DNA of 64,000 nt from Methylobacterium tardum (GCF_023546765.1 NZ_CP097484.1:6754001-6818000); one strand, 5' to 3'; shown: positions 9,428 to 20,797, counted from the stretch's first letter. Program-made: numbers and translations. Notes: generated by a model from the letters alone, not told the origin.

Positions 9428-9460
9428 AGGGCTGCTGCATCGAACGGGTGCAGCAGCCCT
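9428..9460 (+). terminator. Hairpin after the glycosyltransferase gene
   Basis: Perfect 12-base arms AGGGCTGCTGCA (9428-9439) and TGCAGCAGCCCT (9449-9460) with a nine-base loop. No T run follows, so it may be a weak terminator or attenuator between the two carbohydrate genes rather than a full stop. Confidence 0.5.
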
Positions 9461-9499
9461 CTCGATCGCACCTCTCACTTGCACCCGGAGATGCCCTGC

Positions 9500-11845
9500 A
9501 TGGCGGCGGACAACACGGCAGCGGCCCACGACGCGAAGGCCCGGACCGCGGCGAGCTCCGGAAGCGTGGCGCACGGATTCCAGGACGCAGACGACGTCCT
9601 GCCGACCTATCACATCGAGGCGCAGACCTCCCTGGTCGAGCGGCCCCTGCGCTCGCTGAAGTTCGGCGAGGCGTTCGGCGTCCTCGATTCCTACGGCGAT
9701 ATCGGCGTCCAGCCCGGCCCGGAGGGCCTCTACTTCCAGGACACGCGCTACCTCTCGCGCCTGGAGGTCACGGTGGAGGGACAGCGCCCGCTGATGCTCT
9801 CCTCGGTGATGCAGGACGATAACGGCGCGCTCAGCGTCGACATGACGACGCCCGACATCCGCATCGACGCCCACGACGAGACCTCGATTCCGCGCGAGAC
9901 GATCGCGATCGAGCGCACGAAGTTCCTGTTCCGCGGCGCCTGCTACGACCGCATCGGCCTGCGCTCCTTCGATTCGAAGCACCGCCGCCTGCGCATCGCC
10001 GTGACTTTCGATGCGGATTACCGCGACCTGTTCGAGGTGCGCGGCACCGACCGAAAGGAGCGCGGCAAGCGCGGCGTCCAGGTGGCGAGCGACCGGGAGG
10101 TCCAGTTCCGCTACGTCGGCCTGGACGAGATCGTCCGGACCACGGCGCTGCATTTCGGCCCGAAGCCCGATTCGATCGAGCCCGGCAAGGTGGTCTTCGA
10201 CGTGTCGCTGCCGCCGGGCGGCCGGACCTCGCTGTTCATCCGCGTCACCTTCGAGGCGCATCGGGCCTTTACCAAGCCGCCGACCGACTCGATGGTCGGC
10301 GAGGACGCGGCCGCCAAGCTGACGCTCGCGGCCAATGCCGGAGGCGCCCGGCGCGAGCTCAAGGACCTCGGCGAGGGGACGATCTTCGCCCGCGCCTATC
10401 GCGACTCGCGGCGCGATCTCCGGGCGCTCACGGCGGGGATCACCACGATCATCTCGCCGAACGATCAGTTCAACGAGGGCCTGTGCCGGGCCACGGCCGA
10501 CCTCTACATGCTGGCGACCCGCACCCCGGAGGGCATCTACCCGTTCGCCGGCATCCCCTGGTACTCCACGGTGTTCGGGCGCGACGGCATCATCACGGCG
10601 ATGATGGCGCTCTGGATCGACCCGAAATTCGCCCGGGGCGTGCTGCGCTACCTCGCCTCGACCCAGGCCAAGGCGATCGATCCGGCGGCCGATGCCCAGC
10701 CCGGGAAGGTGCTGCACGAAACCCGCCGCGGCGAGATGGCGATGCTCGGCGAGGTGCCGTTCCGCCACTATTACGGCACCATCGATGGCACGCCGCTCTT
10801 CGTGATGCTGGCCTGGGAGTACTACGCGGTCACGGGCGACCTCGAGACCGTCCGGGCCATCTGGCCGGCGCTGGAACTCGCCCTGGAATGGATGGACCGC
10901 TACGGCGACCGGGACGGCGACGGCTTCGTTGAGTACGCCCGCGACACCGAGAAGGGCCTAGAAAATCAGGGCTGGAAGGACAGCCACGATTCGATCTTCC
11001 ACACCGACGGTCAGCTGGCGAAGGGCCCGATCGCCCTGTGCGAGGTGCAGGGCTACGTCTACGCGGCCAAGAACGGCATGGCGAAGCTCGCGGCGCAGCT
11101 GGGGCACGATCCGATGGCCGAGCGCCTCACGCAGGAAGCTGCGGCGCTCCGCGAGAAGTTCGACGCGGCGTTCTGGAACGAGGAGATCGGCACCTACGCG
11201 CTGGCCCTGGACGGAGCGAAGAAGCAGTGTGCGGTGCGCTCGTCCAATGCCGGCCACGCCCTGTTCACCGGCATCGCCAAGCCGGAGCGGGCGGCCCAGG
11301 TCGCCGAGACACTGCTGTGCAAGGACGGCTTCAACGGCTGGGGCGTGCGGACGATCGCCAAGGGCGAGGCGCGCTACAACCCGATGTCCTACCACAACGG
11401 CTCGATCTGGCCGCACGACAACGCGCTGATCGCGATGGGTCTGGCGCGCTACGACCGCAAGCACGAGGCTGCGCGCATCTTCCAGGGGATGTTCGACACC
11501 TCGCTCTACCAGGACCAGAAGCGGTTGCCGGAGCTGTTCTGCGGCTTCATGCGCCGCAAGCAGCGCGGGCCGGTTTCCTATCCGGTGGCCTGCAGCCCGC
11601 AGGCCTGGGCGGCGGCGGCGCCGTTCGCGTTCCTGGCCGCGTGTCTCGGCCTCGAACTCGACCATGAGGGCAACAGCGTCCGTTTGAAGAACCCGATCCT
11701 CCCGGGTTTCCTCGACGGCGTGACCCTCTACAACGTCAAGCTCGGCGGTTCGCGCCTGGATATCCGCTTCCAGCGCTACGACGACGACGTCACCGTGTCG
11801 GTGCAGCGCCGCCACGGCGACGTGCAGGTCGTGGTCACCAAGTAG
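9500..11845 (+). CDS. Amylo-alpha-1,6-glucosidase (glycogen debranching type)
   Basis: About 781 residues. The N-terminal domain (from TSLVERPLRSLKFGEAFGV, with YFQDTRYLSRLEVTVEG) is the beta-rich GDE_N_bis type. The C-terminal half is an (alpha/alpha)6 catalytic domain with FAGIPWYSTVFGRDGIITA, ENQGWKDSHDSIFH and MSYHNGSIWPHDNALIA, expected to hydrolyse alpha-1,6 branches of glucans. The start chosen is ATG 9500 because GGAG at 9487-9490 is nine bases upstream; in-frame TTG 9479 and ATG 9491 are possible but worse placed. A hairpin follows the stop. It is paired with the upstream glycosyltransferase and probably shares its stress promoter. Confidence 0.88.
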   Translation: MAADNTAAAHDAKARTAASSGSVAHGFQDADDVLPTYHIEAQTSLVERPLRSLKFGEAFGVLDSYGDIGVQPGPEGLYFQDTRYLSRLEVTVEGQRPLMLSSVMQDDNGALSVDMTTPDIRIDAHDETSIPRETIAIERTKFLFRGACYDRIGLRSFDSKHRRLRIAVTFDADYRDLFEVRGTDRKERGKRGVQVASDREVQFRYVGLDEIVRTTALHFGPKPDSIEPGKVVFDVSLPPGGRTSLFIRVTFEAHRAFTKPPTDSMVGEDAAAKLTLAANAGGARRELKDLGEGTIFARAYRDSRRDLRALTAGITTIISPNDQFNEGLCRATADLYMLATRTPEGIYPFAGIPWYSTVFGRDGIITAMMALWIDPKFARGVLRYLASTQAKAIDPAADAQPGKVLHETRRGEMAMLGEVPFRHYYGTIDGTPLFVMLAWEYYAVTGDLETVRAIWPALELALEWMDRYGDRDGDGFVEYARDTEKGLENQGWKDSHDSIFHTDGQLAKGPIALCEVQGYVYAAKNGMAKLAAQLGHDPMAERLTQEAAALREKFDAAFWNEEIGTYALALDGAKKQCAVRSSNAGHALFTGIAKPERAAQVAETLLCKDGFNGWGVRTIAKGEARYNPMSYHNGSIWPHDNALIAMGLARYDRKHEAARIFQGMFDTSLYQDQKRLPELFCGFMRRKQRGPVSYPVACSPQAWAAAAPFAFLAACLGLELDHEGNSVRLKNPILPGFLDGVTLYNVKLGGSRLDIRFQRYDDDVTVSVQRRHGDVQVVVTK

Positions 11846-11867
11846 GGCTCGGGACGGGAGTTCCGGG

Positions 11868-11895
11868 GCGGCCCGCTTCGGGTTAAGCGGGCCGC
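11868..11895 (+). terminator. Terminator hairpin after the glucosidase gene
   Basis: Perfect 11-base arms GCGGCCCGCTT (11868-11878) and AAGCGGGCCGC (11885-11895) with a six-base loop, 22 bases after the stop. No clear T run follows, so it is intrinsic-like only. Confidence 0.55.
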
Positions 11896-11925
11896 GCGGC
11901 ATGTCACGCCGCCGAGGACGGGTCC

Positions 11926-13104
11926 ATGCCGGCTGATCATCACGCCCCCGACGCGGCTCTGCGTCTCGCGCAGGCCCTGATCCGCTGCCCGTCCGTGACG
12001 CCGGAGGATCGCGGCGCCCTCGACGTGGTCGCCGACGCGCTCCAGCCCGTCGGCTTCGCCATCGAGCGGCCGGTCTTCTCCGAGCCCGGATACCCCGATA
12101 CGCCGAACCTCTACGCGCGCATCGGGCAGGACGGTCCGTGCCTCGTCTTTGCCGGTCACACCGACGTCGTGCCGGAAGGCGAGGGCGCGTGGCGCCACGA
12201 CCCCTTTGCGGGCGCGGTCGCCGATGGGATGCTGTACGGCCGCGGCGCCGCCGACATGAAGGGCGGCATCGCCTGCATGCTCGCGGCCACGCTCGCCTTC
12301 CTGGAACGGCGCGGCGCCGATTTCGGCGGCTCCATCGCGTTCCTGATCACCGGCGACGAGGAGGGGCCGGCGGTCAACGGCACCGTGAAGCTCCTCGATT
12401 GGGCGCGGCGACGGGGTGAACGCTTCGACCATTGCGTCCTCGGCGAGCCGACCAATCCGGGCCGGCTCGGCGAGATGATCAAGATCGGCCGGCGCGGGTC
12501 GCTCACCGGCAAGCTCACCGTGCTGGGGCGGCAGGGCCACGTCGCCTACCCGCACAAGGCCGAGAACCCGATCCCGGGCCTGCTGCGCCTCGCCTCGGCG
12601 CTGGTCGCCGAGCCGCTGGATCGCGGGACGGCGCATTTCGACGCCTCGAACCTCGAGTTCACCACGATCGACGTCGGCAACCCGGCGACCAACGTGATCC
12701 CGGCAACCGCCCGGGCGACCTTCAACGTCCGCTTCAACGACGACTGGACGGCCGAGAGCCTGGGCGCGGAGATCCGTCGGCGCCTGGAGCAGGCGGCCGG
12801 GAACGCGGTGCGCTTCAGCCTGGACCTCCAGCCCTCGAATGCGCCGGCCTTCCTGACGCGGCCGGACGCCTTCGTGACGCTCGTCTCCGAGGCGATCCGG
12901 GCCGAGACCGGCCTGACGCCGACGCTCTCCACGACAGGGGGCACGTCGGACGCGCGCTTCATCAAGGATGCCTGCCCGGTGATCGAGTTCGGCCTCGTCG
13001 GCGAGACCATGCATCAGGTCGACGAATGCGTGGCGGTCGCCGATCTGGAGCGACTGACGGCGATCTACGAGCGGGTGCTCGACGCCTACTTCGCCGGACC
13101 GTAG
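11926..13104 (+). CDS. dapE: Succinyl-diaminopimelate desuccinylase
   Basis: Di-zinc M20 hydrolase that removes succinate from N-succinyl-LL-diaminopimelate in lysine and peptidoglycan precursor synthesis. The protein has 392 residues. Metal and catalytic motifs are FAGHTDVVP (His78), [11 protein letters not shown] and [13 protein letters not shown] (Glu145/146), with [15 protein letters not shown] near the C terminus and the dimerisation insert [20 protein letters not shown] in the middle. Its last 19 bases overlap the end of convergent truA. Confidence 0.96.
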   Translation: MPADHHAPDAALRLAQALIRCPSVTPEDRGALDVVADALQPVGFAIERPVFSEPGYPDTPNLYARIGQDGPCLVFAGHTDVVPEGEGAWRHDPFAGAVADGMLYGRGAADMKGGIACMLAATLAFLERRGADFGGSIAFLITGDEEGPAVNGTVKLLDWARRRGERFDHCVLGEPTNPGRLGEMIKIGRRGSLTGKLTVLGRQGHVAYPHKAENPIPGLLRLASALVAEPLDRGTAHFDASNLEFTTIDVGNPATNVIPATARATFNVRFNDDWTAESLGAEIRRRLEQAAGNAVRFSLDLQPSNAPAFLTRPDAFVTLVSEAIRAETGLTPTLSTTGGTSDARFIKDACPVIEFGLVGETMHQVDECVAVADLERLTAIYERVLDAYFAGP

Positions 13105-13846
13105 TCGACGCCCACGAACGTCAGCCCTGCGGCCGGGGCCAGCGGCCCGCAGCGGCGCTTGTCGCCCGAGGCGAGGATCTCGGCGACGTCATCCGCCGAG
13201 AGCCGGCGGCAGCCTGCGAGCATCAGCGTGCCGACCATGGCCCGCACCTGATGGTGCAGGAACGAGCGCGCCGCGGTCGCCACCACGATCTCGTCGTGCA
13301 GAGCCATCGGGACGCGGGCGACGTCGAGTTGCTCCAGCGTGCGGATTGGGCTGTTCGCCCGCACTCGGCGGCCCGGAAGGCCGAGAAGTCGTGGCGGCCG
13401 ACGAGGCGCTGGGCGGCGTCGTGCATGCGATCCGCGTCGAGGGGCCACGGCACGTGCCAGACATGGGCTCGCGTCAGCGCCGCCGGGCTGCGCCGGTTGA
13501 GAATGCGGTAGCGGTAGTGCCGGCGGATCGCCGAGTGGCGGGCGTCGAAGCTCTCCGGTACGATCTCGGCGGACAGGATCGCGACTGGCTGCGGCCGCAG
13601 ATGGGCATTGAGGGCGTCCCGCACCGTGTCGGTTCGCCAGTCCTTGGCGAGGTCGAGATGGGCCACCTGATGGATCGCGTGCACGCCGGCATCGGTCCGG
13701 CCGGCGCAGGTGAGCCGGGCATCCTCGCCGGAGAAGCGCGTGACGGCCGCCTCGATCGCGCCCTGGACCGTGGGATCCTCGGCCTGCCGCTGCCAGCCGC
13801 AGAACGGGCCGCCATCGTACTCGATGACGAGTTTGTAGCGGGGCAT
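13086..13846 (-). pseudogene. truA: tRNA pseudouridine(38-40) synthase, frame broken once
   Basis: TruA isomerises uridines 38-40 of the tRNA anticodon arm. The N-terminal part is normal: [18 protein letters not shown], then the catalytic [20 protein letters not shown] (Asp in GRTDAGV) and [16 protein letters not shown]. After [11 protein letters not shown] the frame is lost near 13357-13362, and [17 protein letters not shown] ... [18 protein letters not shown] follows in another frame to the stop at 13086. One missing base explains it, and the conserved C terminus is undamaged, so I suspect a sequencing error. The upstream neighbours are fmt, def and recR on the same strand. Confidence 0.88.
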
Positions 13847-13933
13847 CAGCAGGCGCCCTCAAGGTTTACCGAGGGCGCTCTGATGTTCGATTTCGCGATA
13901 TGACACAAAGCTTTGGAAGGATGTGCGCGCGAT

Positions 13934-14025
13934 CGTCTTTGCGAGCGTAGCGAAGCAATCCCGTGTCGCGCCAAGCCTCGCCAGGGTGCGCTGCCCTGGG
14001 TCGCTTCGCTGCGCGCGCGATGACG
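13934..14025. repeat. Palindromic repeat between truA and fmt
   Basis: Two 28-base arms, 13934-13961 and 13998-14025, in inverted orientation. Both contain GCG-n-GCG-n-AGCGAAGC and begin or end with CGTC. The arms differ at several positions, as expected for an old intergenic element. The unit resembles the GCGAGCG-AGCGAAGCAATCC repeats common in alphaproteobacteria. Confidence 0.6.
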
Positions 14026-14066
14026 GGTTGGACCGAGTGCAGAAGACCTTGACCGGGCTACGCGCA

Positions 14067-14996
14067 TCAGCCGAGGCGGGCGCCGGGCGTGAGACGGGCG
14101 CCTCGGACGAACTCCGCTCCGCTGGCGCTCCCGCCTTTTCCCGCGCGGCGCAGCTCCAGAAGCCGGACGGCGCCGTCGCCGCACGCGACAATTCCCTCCG
14201 CATCGCGCAACGTCCCCGCCTCGCCTGCGCCCGCTGCCGGAATGGCGCGCAGCACCTTCACGCGCTCGGGACCCTTGCCGAGATCGACCTCAAAGAACGC
14301 GCCGGGGAAGGGCGACAGCCCGTTGATCCGGTTGGCAACCTCGGTGGCCGGCTTGGACCAGTTGATCCGCGCCTCGTCGTTGGTGATCTTGTGGGCGTAG
14401 ACGACGCCGTCCTCCGGCTGCGGCGTGAAGGTCAGGGTACCCGCGTCGAGACGGGCGAGGGCCTGCGCCATCAGATCGGCGCCGACCGGCATCAGCGCGT
14501 CGTGCAGCGCGCCCGCCGTCATGCCCGGGGCGATCGGGAGCCGGGCCTCCAGGGCCACGGGGCCGGTGTCGAGGCCCGCCTCCATCCGCATCACCCCGAC
14601 GCCGCTCTCGGCATCGCCGGCCATGACGGCGCGCTGGATCGGTGCCGCGCCGCGCCAGCGCGGCAGCAATGAGCCGTGCAGGTTGAGGCAGCCGTGCTTC
14701 GGCGCGTCGAGGATCGCCTGCGGCAGCAGCATCCCGTAGGCCACCACGACGGCGACGTCGGCCCGGTGCGCCGCGAAGGTCTCGGCTGCCTCCGGCGTGC
14801 GAAGCGTCGCGGGCGTCAGGACCGGCACGCCGAGCGTGTCGGCCAGCGCGTGAACCGGCGAGGGACGCAGGCTCATGCCGCGGCCGGCCTTGGCGGGCGC
14901 GCGGGTATAAACCGCGACGATGTCGTGCCCGTCCTGCGCGAGCCGGGCGAGCGTCGGCACCGCGAAGTCCGGCGTGCCCATGAAGACGACGCGCAT
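14067..14996 (-). CDS. fmt: Methionyl-tRNA formyltransferase
   Basis: Transfers a formyl group from 10-formyltetrahydrofolate to initiator Met-tRNA. The 309-residue protein has MRVVFMGTPDFAVPTLARL at the N terminus, then the catalytic region CLNLHGSLLPRWRGAAPIQR (Asn-His-Ser), GVGVMRMEAGLDTGPV with the conserved Asp, and the C-terminal tRNA-binding domain starting at KITNDEARINWSKPA. It is seven bases downstream of def, the standard def-fmt pair; Def later removes the formyl group. Confidence 0.97.
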   Translation of the reverse strand: MRVVFMGTPDFAVPTLARLAQDGHDIVAVYTRAPAKAGRGMSLRPSPVHALADTLGVPVLTPATLRTPEAAETFAAHRADVAVVVAYGMLLPQAILDAPKHGCLNLHGSLLPRWRGAAPIQRAVMAGDAESGVGVMRMEAGLDTGPVALEARLPIAPGMTAGALHDALMPVGADLMAQALARLDAGTLTFTPQPEDGVVYAHKITNDEARINWSKPATEVANRINGLSPFPGAFFEVDLGKGPERVKVLRAIPAAGAGEAGTLRDAEGIVACGDGAVRLLELRRAGKGGSASGAEFVRGARLTPGARLG

Positions 14997-15003
14997 GGCC
15001 GGC

Positions 15004-15519
15004 TCAGGCCGCGTCGCGCTTGGCCGCCTTGGTGAACTTCTTGATCACCCGGTCGCGCTTCAACTTCGACAGGTGGTCGATGAACAGCACGCCGTTGAGA
15101 TGGTCGATCTCGTGCTGGATGCAGGTCGAGAGCAGGCCGTCGGCCTCGATCTCCTGCTCCTTGCCGTCGAGGTCGCGGAACTTCACGCGCACCCGGTCCG
15201 GCCGCTCGACCTCGGCGTAATAGTCGGGGATCGACAGGCAGCCCTCGTCGTAGACCCGCTTCTCCTCTGAGGACCAGACGATCTCGGGATTGATGAAGAC
15301 CCGCGCGTCGCGGACGCCTTCCTCCTTCGACGTGTCGATCGTGACGACACGCTTCGCCACGCCGATCTGGATCGCCGCGAGCCCGACGCCGGGCGCGTCG
15401 TACATCGTGTCGAACATATCGGCGACGAGGGTGCGGATCTCGGCGGTGATCGGACCGACTGGTTCGGAACTCTGGCGCAGGACGGAATCGGGGAGGATGA
15501 CGAGCGGGCGGATGGTCAT
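15004..15519 (-). CDS. def: Peptide deformylase
   Basis: Fe(II)-dependent enzyme that removes the N-formyl group from nascent proteins. The protein has 171 residues and all three signature motifs: [17 protein letters not shown] (metal-binding Cys) and QHEIDHLNG (HExxH). The basic C-terminal tail ([17 protein letters not shown]) probably contacts the ribosome. It lies upstream of fmt on the same strand. Confidence 0.98.
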   Translation of the reverse strand: MTIRPLVILPDSVLRQSSEPVGPITAEIRTLVADMFDTMYDAPGVGLAAIQIGVAKRVVTIDTSKEEGVRDARVFINPEIVWSSEEKRVYDEGCLSIPDYYAEVERPDRVRVKFRDLDGKEQEIEADGLLSTCIQHEIDHLNGVLFIDHLSKLKRDRVIKKFTKAAKRDAA

Positions 15520-15623
15520 GGCGGAAACCGGCAGGGAAGGCGCCGGGACGGGTCCGGGCTCAGCGTCGAATAGGATGCGGTCGTGGACCGGTCAAATACC
15601 GGCTCGCGCCGGCTTCCCGCCGC

Positions 15624-16229
15624 TCAGAACGCCGTGCGGCTGCGGATCGCCGCCGACAGGGTGCCCTCGCCGAGATAGTCGAGCTCGCCGCCGACCGGCA
15701 CGCCGTGGGCGAGCCGCGTGACCTTCACGCTGCAATGCCGGATCGACTCGGTCACGTAATGGGCGGTGGTCTGGCCGTCGACGGTGGCGTTGAGCGCCAG
15801 GATGACCTCGGTCACCTCGGGCCGGGCCACGCGCTCTACCAGGCTTGCGAGGTTCAGGTGCTCCGGCCGCACGCCGTCGAGCGCCGAGAGGACGCCGCCG
15901 AGCACATGGTAGCGCGCCTTCACGGCGCCCGAGCGCTCCAGGGCCCAGAGATCGGACACGTCCTCGACCACCACGAGCGTCGTCGGGTCGCGCTCGGCAT
16001 CGCGGCAGATCGTGCAGGGGTCGGAGGTATCGACGTTGCCGCAGCTCGTGCACACGATGATGCGGTCGGCCGCCACTCGCATGGCATCGGCCAGCGGGCC
16101 GAGCAGCGTGTCGCGCTTCTTGATGAGCTGGAGGGCGGCCCGCCGCGCCGAGCGGGGTCCGAGGCCCGGCATGCGGGCGAGAAGCTGGATCAGGCGCTCG
16201 ATCTCGGGGCCGGCGACGGCTTGGGGCAT
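15624..16229 (-). CDS. recR: Recombination mediator protein RecR
   Basis: Ring-forming DNA-clamp protein that helps RecFO load RecA at gaps. It has 201 residues: helix-hairpin-helix [20 protein letters not shown], the zinc finger [16 protein letters not shown], then the Toprim domain ([33 protein letters not shown]) and a Walker-like C terminus with [19 protein letters not shown]. The start at 16229 gives the family N terminus [14 protein letters not shown]; a longer frame upstream is unlike RecR. The usual partner ybaB lies 2.2 kb away rather than adjacent. Confidence 0.97.
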   Translation of the reverse strand: MPQAVAGPEIERLIQLLARMPGLGPRSARRAALQLIKKRDTLLGPLADAMRVAADRIIVCTSCGNVDTSDPCTICRDAERDPTTLVVVEDVSDLWALERSGAVKARYHVLGGVLSALDGVRPEHLNLASLVERVARPEVTEVILALNATVDGQTTAHYVTESIRHCSVKVTRLAHGVPVGGELDYLGEGTLSAAIRSRTAF

Positions 16230-16456
16230 CGTGCCTCTTGGGCGAGGAGGGGCGGAGGATCCGGACGGGCATAGACGCCGCCGGGCGGCGCGCAAGGGTT
16301 CAGGCTCGCACCTCTGGTATATGGGTATTCCAGAGTCGGTCCGCCCGTACCGTTCTGCTGCACGACGCGCGAAACGGCTTACAGACTTGGGTTCCTGAGT
16401 CCACGACTGTGGTCTAACCTGTTTGTCCACATTGCGGGCCCCTGGAGGAGCCCATA

Positions 16457-16632
16457 ATGACAGCGAAGCTTCGCCGCCTACTCGTTGCAGGGACGGCAAG
16501 CAGCCGGGGAACGGAGATCCTGCGCGCGGCGGACCTGTACGACCGCGCGGACGTCTCCCGGTCGGATCCGGACGGCGGTGCCGTCCGGCTCAGTCGCGTC
16601 GACGGTCGAACAGGGGCCCGGGAGATACGCTC

Positions 16633-16636
<4 letters not shown>
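16457..16636 (+). CDS. 59-residue reading frame translationally coupled to pckA
   Basis: A small frame, ATG at 16457, with a near-ideal Shine-Dalgarno GGAGGAG (16444-16450) six bases upstream. The product begins [18 protein letters not shown] and is basic and polar, with no membrane segment and no family I recognise. Its stop TGA (16634-16636) overlaps the TTG start of pckA as TTGA, the arrangement expected for translational coupling. The strong ribosome site argues for real translation, either as a leader peptide controlling pckA or as a small protein. Codon use is not obviously foreign. No experiment or homolog is known to me. Confidence 0.5.
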
Positions 16637-18252
<1,616 letters not shown>

Positions 18253-18261
18253 CCATGAGAT

Positions 18262-18284
18262 CGGGCGGCCCGACGTGCCGCCCG
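18262..18284 (+). terminator. Hairpin after pckA
   Basis: Perfect eight-base arms CGGGCGGC (18262-18269) and GCCGCCCG (18277-18284) with a seven-base loop, ten bases past the pckA stop. No T tract follows. Confidence 0.45.
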
Positions 18285-18323
18285 TGATCGCCCGATCAAA
18301 GCGGTCGCGCACGGGCCGGACAG

Positions 18324-18441
18324 CCCGTCATTCCGGGGCGCCGCAGGCGAGCCCGGAATCCAGACGCACCGGGGGTGTACGTGTCTGGCAGGTCGGCGGG
18401 TCTGGATCCCGGGCTCCGCTGCGCGGCCCCGGGATGACGGG
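18324..18441. repeat. 118-base palindromic repeat with 41-base arms
   Basis: Inverted arms 18324-18364 and 18401-18441 share CCCGTCAT, CCGGGG, GAGCCCGG and ATCCAGA blocks with about six mismatches. The right arm, reverse-complemented, is identical over all 41 bases to 57022-57062. This is a dispersed mobile-like palindromic element between convergent pckA and ybaB. It occupies nearly half of that gap, which otherwise holds nothing recognisable. Confidence 0.85.
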
Positions 18442-18492
18442 GCGCAGAGATGACCGGCCCGCAGGCTGGAGACCCCTCCGCGTCGACAAGCC

Positions 18493-18816
18493 CTAGAACG
18501 GCAGCTTCATGCCCGGCGGCAGCGGCAGGCCCTTGGTCAGCTCGGCCATGCGCTCCTGCATGGTCGCCTCGGCCTTGCCGCGGGCGTCGTTGCAGGCGGC
18601 GACGATCAGATCCTCAAGGATCTCGCGCTCGTCCGCCACCATCAGGGACGGGTCGATGCTGACGCCCTTCATCTGACCCTTGGCGGTCATCGTGACCCGA
18701 ACGGAGCCGCCGCCCGAGGCGCCGGTGACCTCGATCCCGTCCATCTCGGACTGCAGGTTGGCCATCTTCTCCTGCATGGCCTGGGCCTGCTTCATGATGC
18801 CCATCAGGTCGCGCAT
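18493..18816 (-). CDS. YbaB/EbfC-family nucleoid-associated protein
   Basis: Small DNA-binding protein of 107 residues, the usual length. The N terminus MRDLMGIMKQAQAMQEKMAN forms the long dimerisation helix. VTASGGGSVRVTMTAKGQM-type sequence forms the central sheet, followed by LEDLIVAACNDARGKAEATM. It is 81 bases downstream of dnaX on the same strand, the conserved dnaX-ybaB order; recR, which often follows, is separated here by pckA. Confidence 0.94.
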   Translation of the reverse strand: MRDLMGIMKQAQAMQEKMANLQSEMDGIEVTGASGGGSVRVTMTAKGQMKGVSIDPSLMVADEREILEDLIVAACNDARGKAEATMQERMAELTKGLPLPPGMKLPF

Positions 18817-18897
18817 GCGGCTCTCTTCCCGTTTCCTTGTCGTGGGGTGATCTGGGAACGCCGGCCGCCAACCGCCATGGGCGGCCGGGCCGAGGGC

Positions 18898-20760
18898 TCA
18901 GGCTTCGTCGTCCTCGACCTCGTCCACCGGGGCGGCGTCTCCCACCCCGAGGATCTCCTGCTCGGCCGAGGGGAGAGCCTCGGGCGCAGTCTCGCGCACG
19001 TCGACGATCTCGGCCCCGGGAAAGCGGGTGAGCACTTCGCGCACGAACGGATCGGCGGCCGCGTTCTCCCGGCGGGTTTCGGTGGCGGCGCGGGCCGCGG
19101 CGTCACGCGTCGGCGCACCTTCTTCCTTCGAGAGGGCGACGACCCAGCGCTGTCCGGTCCAGCGTTCGATGGCGGCTGCGAGGTCGGTGGCGAGGCTCGG
19201 ACGCCCGCCGGTCGCGAGCCGGAACTCGATGCGGCCCTCCTCGAATCGCACCAGGTGGATGTCCCGCTCCAGCGCCGTGCGGAGCAGGATGTCCCGGTTG
19301 GCATCGGCCAGCGCGATCAGATCCTCGAAACGGCCGAGTCGCGGCGTCGGAGGCGCCACCGGTGCCGGCCGCGGGGCCGCGATAGCCATCGCCGTCGGCA
19401 CGGCCGCCGGATTGGGCTGTGCCAGTTCGGTTCGGGGTGAAGCCGCGAGAGCCGCCGAGCCGCCGCGCAGATCCGGGATCGGTGGCAGAGGCGGGCGCCC
19501 CGACGGCGCGGGCGGATCGTCCTGTGGTGCCGCGGCCGCCTCGGCTTTCAGCTGGCGCAGGGCTTCGTCCGGCGTGGGCAGGTCGGCCGCGTAGGCGAGG
19601 CGCACGATCGCCATCTCGGCCGCCGCGAGCGGGCGCGGGGCGGCCTGAACCTCCGGGATGGCCTTCAGCAGGATCTGCCACGCCCGCGACAGCGCACGGA
19701 TCGAGAGCTTCTCGGCAAACTCAGCGCCGCGGACGCGCTCGGTCTCGCTCAGCGTCGGATCCGACGCGGTCTCCGGCACGGCCTTGAGCCGGGTGACGAG
19801 ATGGGTGAAGGCGGCGAGATCCGAGAGGACGACCGACGGGTCGGCGCCGGAATCGTACTGCGCCCGCAATTCCGCGAAAGCGGCCGGGACCGACCCGCGC
19901 ATCACCGCCTCGAACAGGTCGAGGATGCGGGCGCGATCGGCGAGACCCAACATGTCGCGCACGCTCTGCGCGGTGATCGTGCCGGCGCCGTGGGCGATGG
20001 CCTGATCGAGCAGCGAGAGCGCGTCGCGCACCGAGCCCTCCGCGGCGCGCACGATCGCGCCCAGGGCCTCGTCCTCGACGGAGACGCCCTCGGCCGCGCA
20101 GACCTTGGCGAGATGGGCGTGCAGCGTCGGCGCCTCGACCCGGCGCAGGTCGAAGCGCTGGCAGCGGGACAGGATCGTCACCGGCACCTTGCGGATCTCG
20201 GTGGTGGCGAAGACGAACTTGGCGTGCGGCGGCGGCTCCTCGAGTGTCTTCAGGAAGGCGTTGAACGCCTTCTCGGAGAGCATGTGGACCTCGTCGACGA
20301 TGTAGACCTTGTAGCGCGCCGAGACCGGCCCGTAGCGGATGCCGTCGATGATCGCCCGGACGTCGCCGATGCCGGTATGCGAGGCGGCATCCATCTCCAG
20401 CACGTCCATGTGCCGGGATTCCATGATCGCCGCGCAGTGGAGGCCGAGTTCCGGCATCGACACGGTCGGGCCGGTATCCGGCTGGCCGGCGCGGGCGTAG
20501 TTGAGGCCGCGGGCGAGAATGCGCGCCGTCGTGGTCTTGCCGACCCCGCGGACGCCGGTGAGCATCCAGGCCTGCGGAATGCGATTGGCCGCGAACCCGT
20601 TGGCCAGGGTCCGGACCATCGCGTCCTGACCGATCAGGTCGCCGAAATTCGTGGGGCGGTATTTTCGCGCGAGCACCCGGTAGGGCGTCGCCGCGGCTGC
20701 GGGCGCTGGAAACCCGGGCAGGCCCGGCTCGTCGTCAGGCGTGCCGGTCGAAGCGTCCAT
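18898..20760 (-). CDS. dnaX: DNA polymerase III subunits gamma/tau
   Basis: Clamp-loader ATPase of the replisome, 620 residues. The AAA+ core has Walker A GVRGVGKTTTARILA (about residues 68-82), Walker B YIVDEVHMLS, sensor 1 FVFATTEIRKVPVTILSRCQ and the arginine-finger region. Domain III and a variable Ala/Pro-rich linker (PDDPPAPSGRPPLPP-like) follow, and a tau-specific C-terminal domain ends the protein. The cysteine cluster that binds zinc after Walker A in many DnaX proteins is reduced to one Cys (ELGLHCAAIMESRHMDVLEM), as seen in relatives. The SRP RNA gene lies just upstream. Confidence 0.96.
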   Translation of the reverse strand: MDASTGTPDDEPGLPGFPAPAAAATPYRVLARKYRPTNFGDLIGQDAMVRTLANGFAANRIPQAWMLTGVRGVGKTTTARILARGLNYARAGQPDTGPTVSMPELGLHCAAIMESRHMDVLEMDAASHTGIGDVRAIIDGIRYGPVSARYKVYIVDEVHMLSEKAFNAFLKTLEEPPPHAKFVFATTEIRKVPVTILSRCQRFDLRRVEAPTLHAHLAKVCAAEGVSVEDEALGAIVRAAEGSVRDALSLLDQAIAHGAGTITAQSVRDMLGLADRARILDLFEAVMRGSVPAAFAELRAQYDSGADPSVVLSDLAAFTHLVTRLKAVPETASDPTLSETERVRGAEFAEKLSIRALSRAWQILLKAIPEVQAAPRPLAAAEMAIVRLAYAADLPTPDEALRQLKAEAAAAPQDDPPAPSGRPPLPPIPDLRGGSAALAASPRTELAQPNPAAVPTAMAIAAPRPAPVAPPTPRLGRFEDLIALADANRDILLRTALERDIHLVRFEEGRIEFRLATGGRPSLATDLAAAIERWTGQRWVVALSKEEGAPTRDAAARAATETRRENAAADPFVREVLTRFPGAEIVDVRETAPEALPSAEQEILGVGDAAPVDEVEDDEA

Positions 20761-20797
20761 GCCGTGTCAGAATCGGGCTGCCGCGCGCAGGGAATGA

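Noticed and set aside
16423..16632. N-terminal extension of pckA to 16423
   Set aside because: The 70 extra residues are unlike any PEP carboxykinase, while TTG 16633 has a good ribosome site and the correct N terminus.
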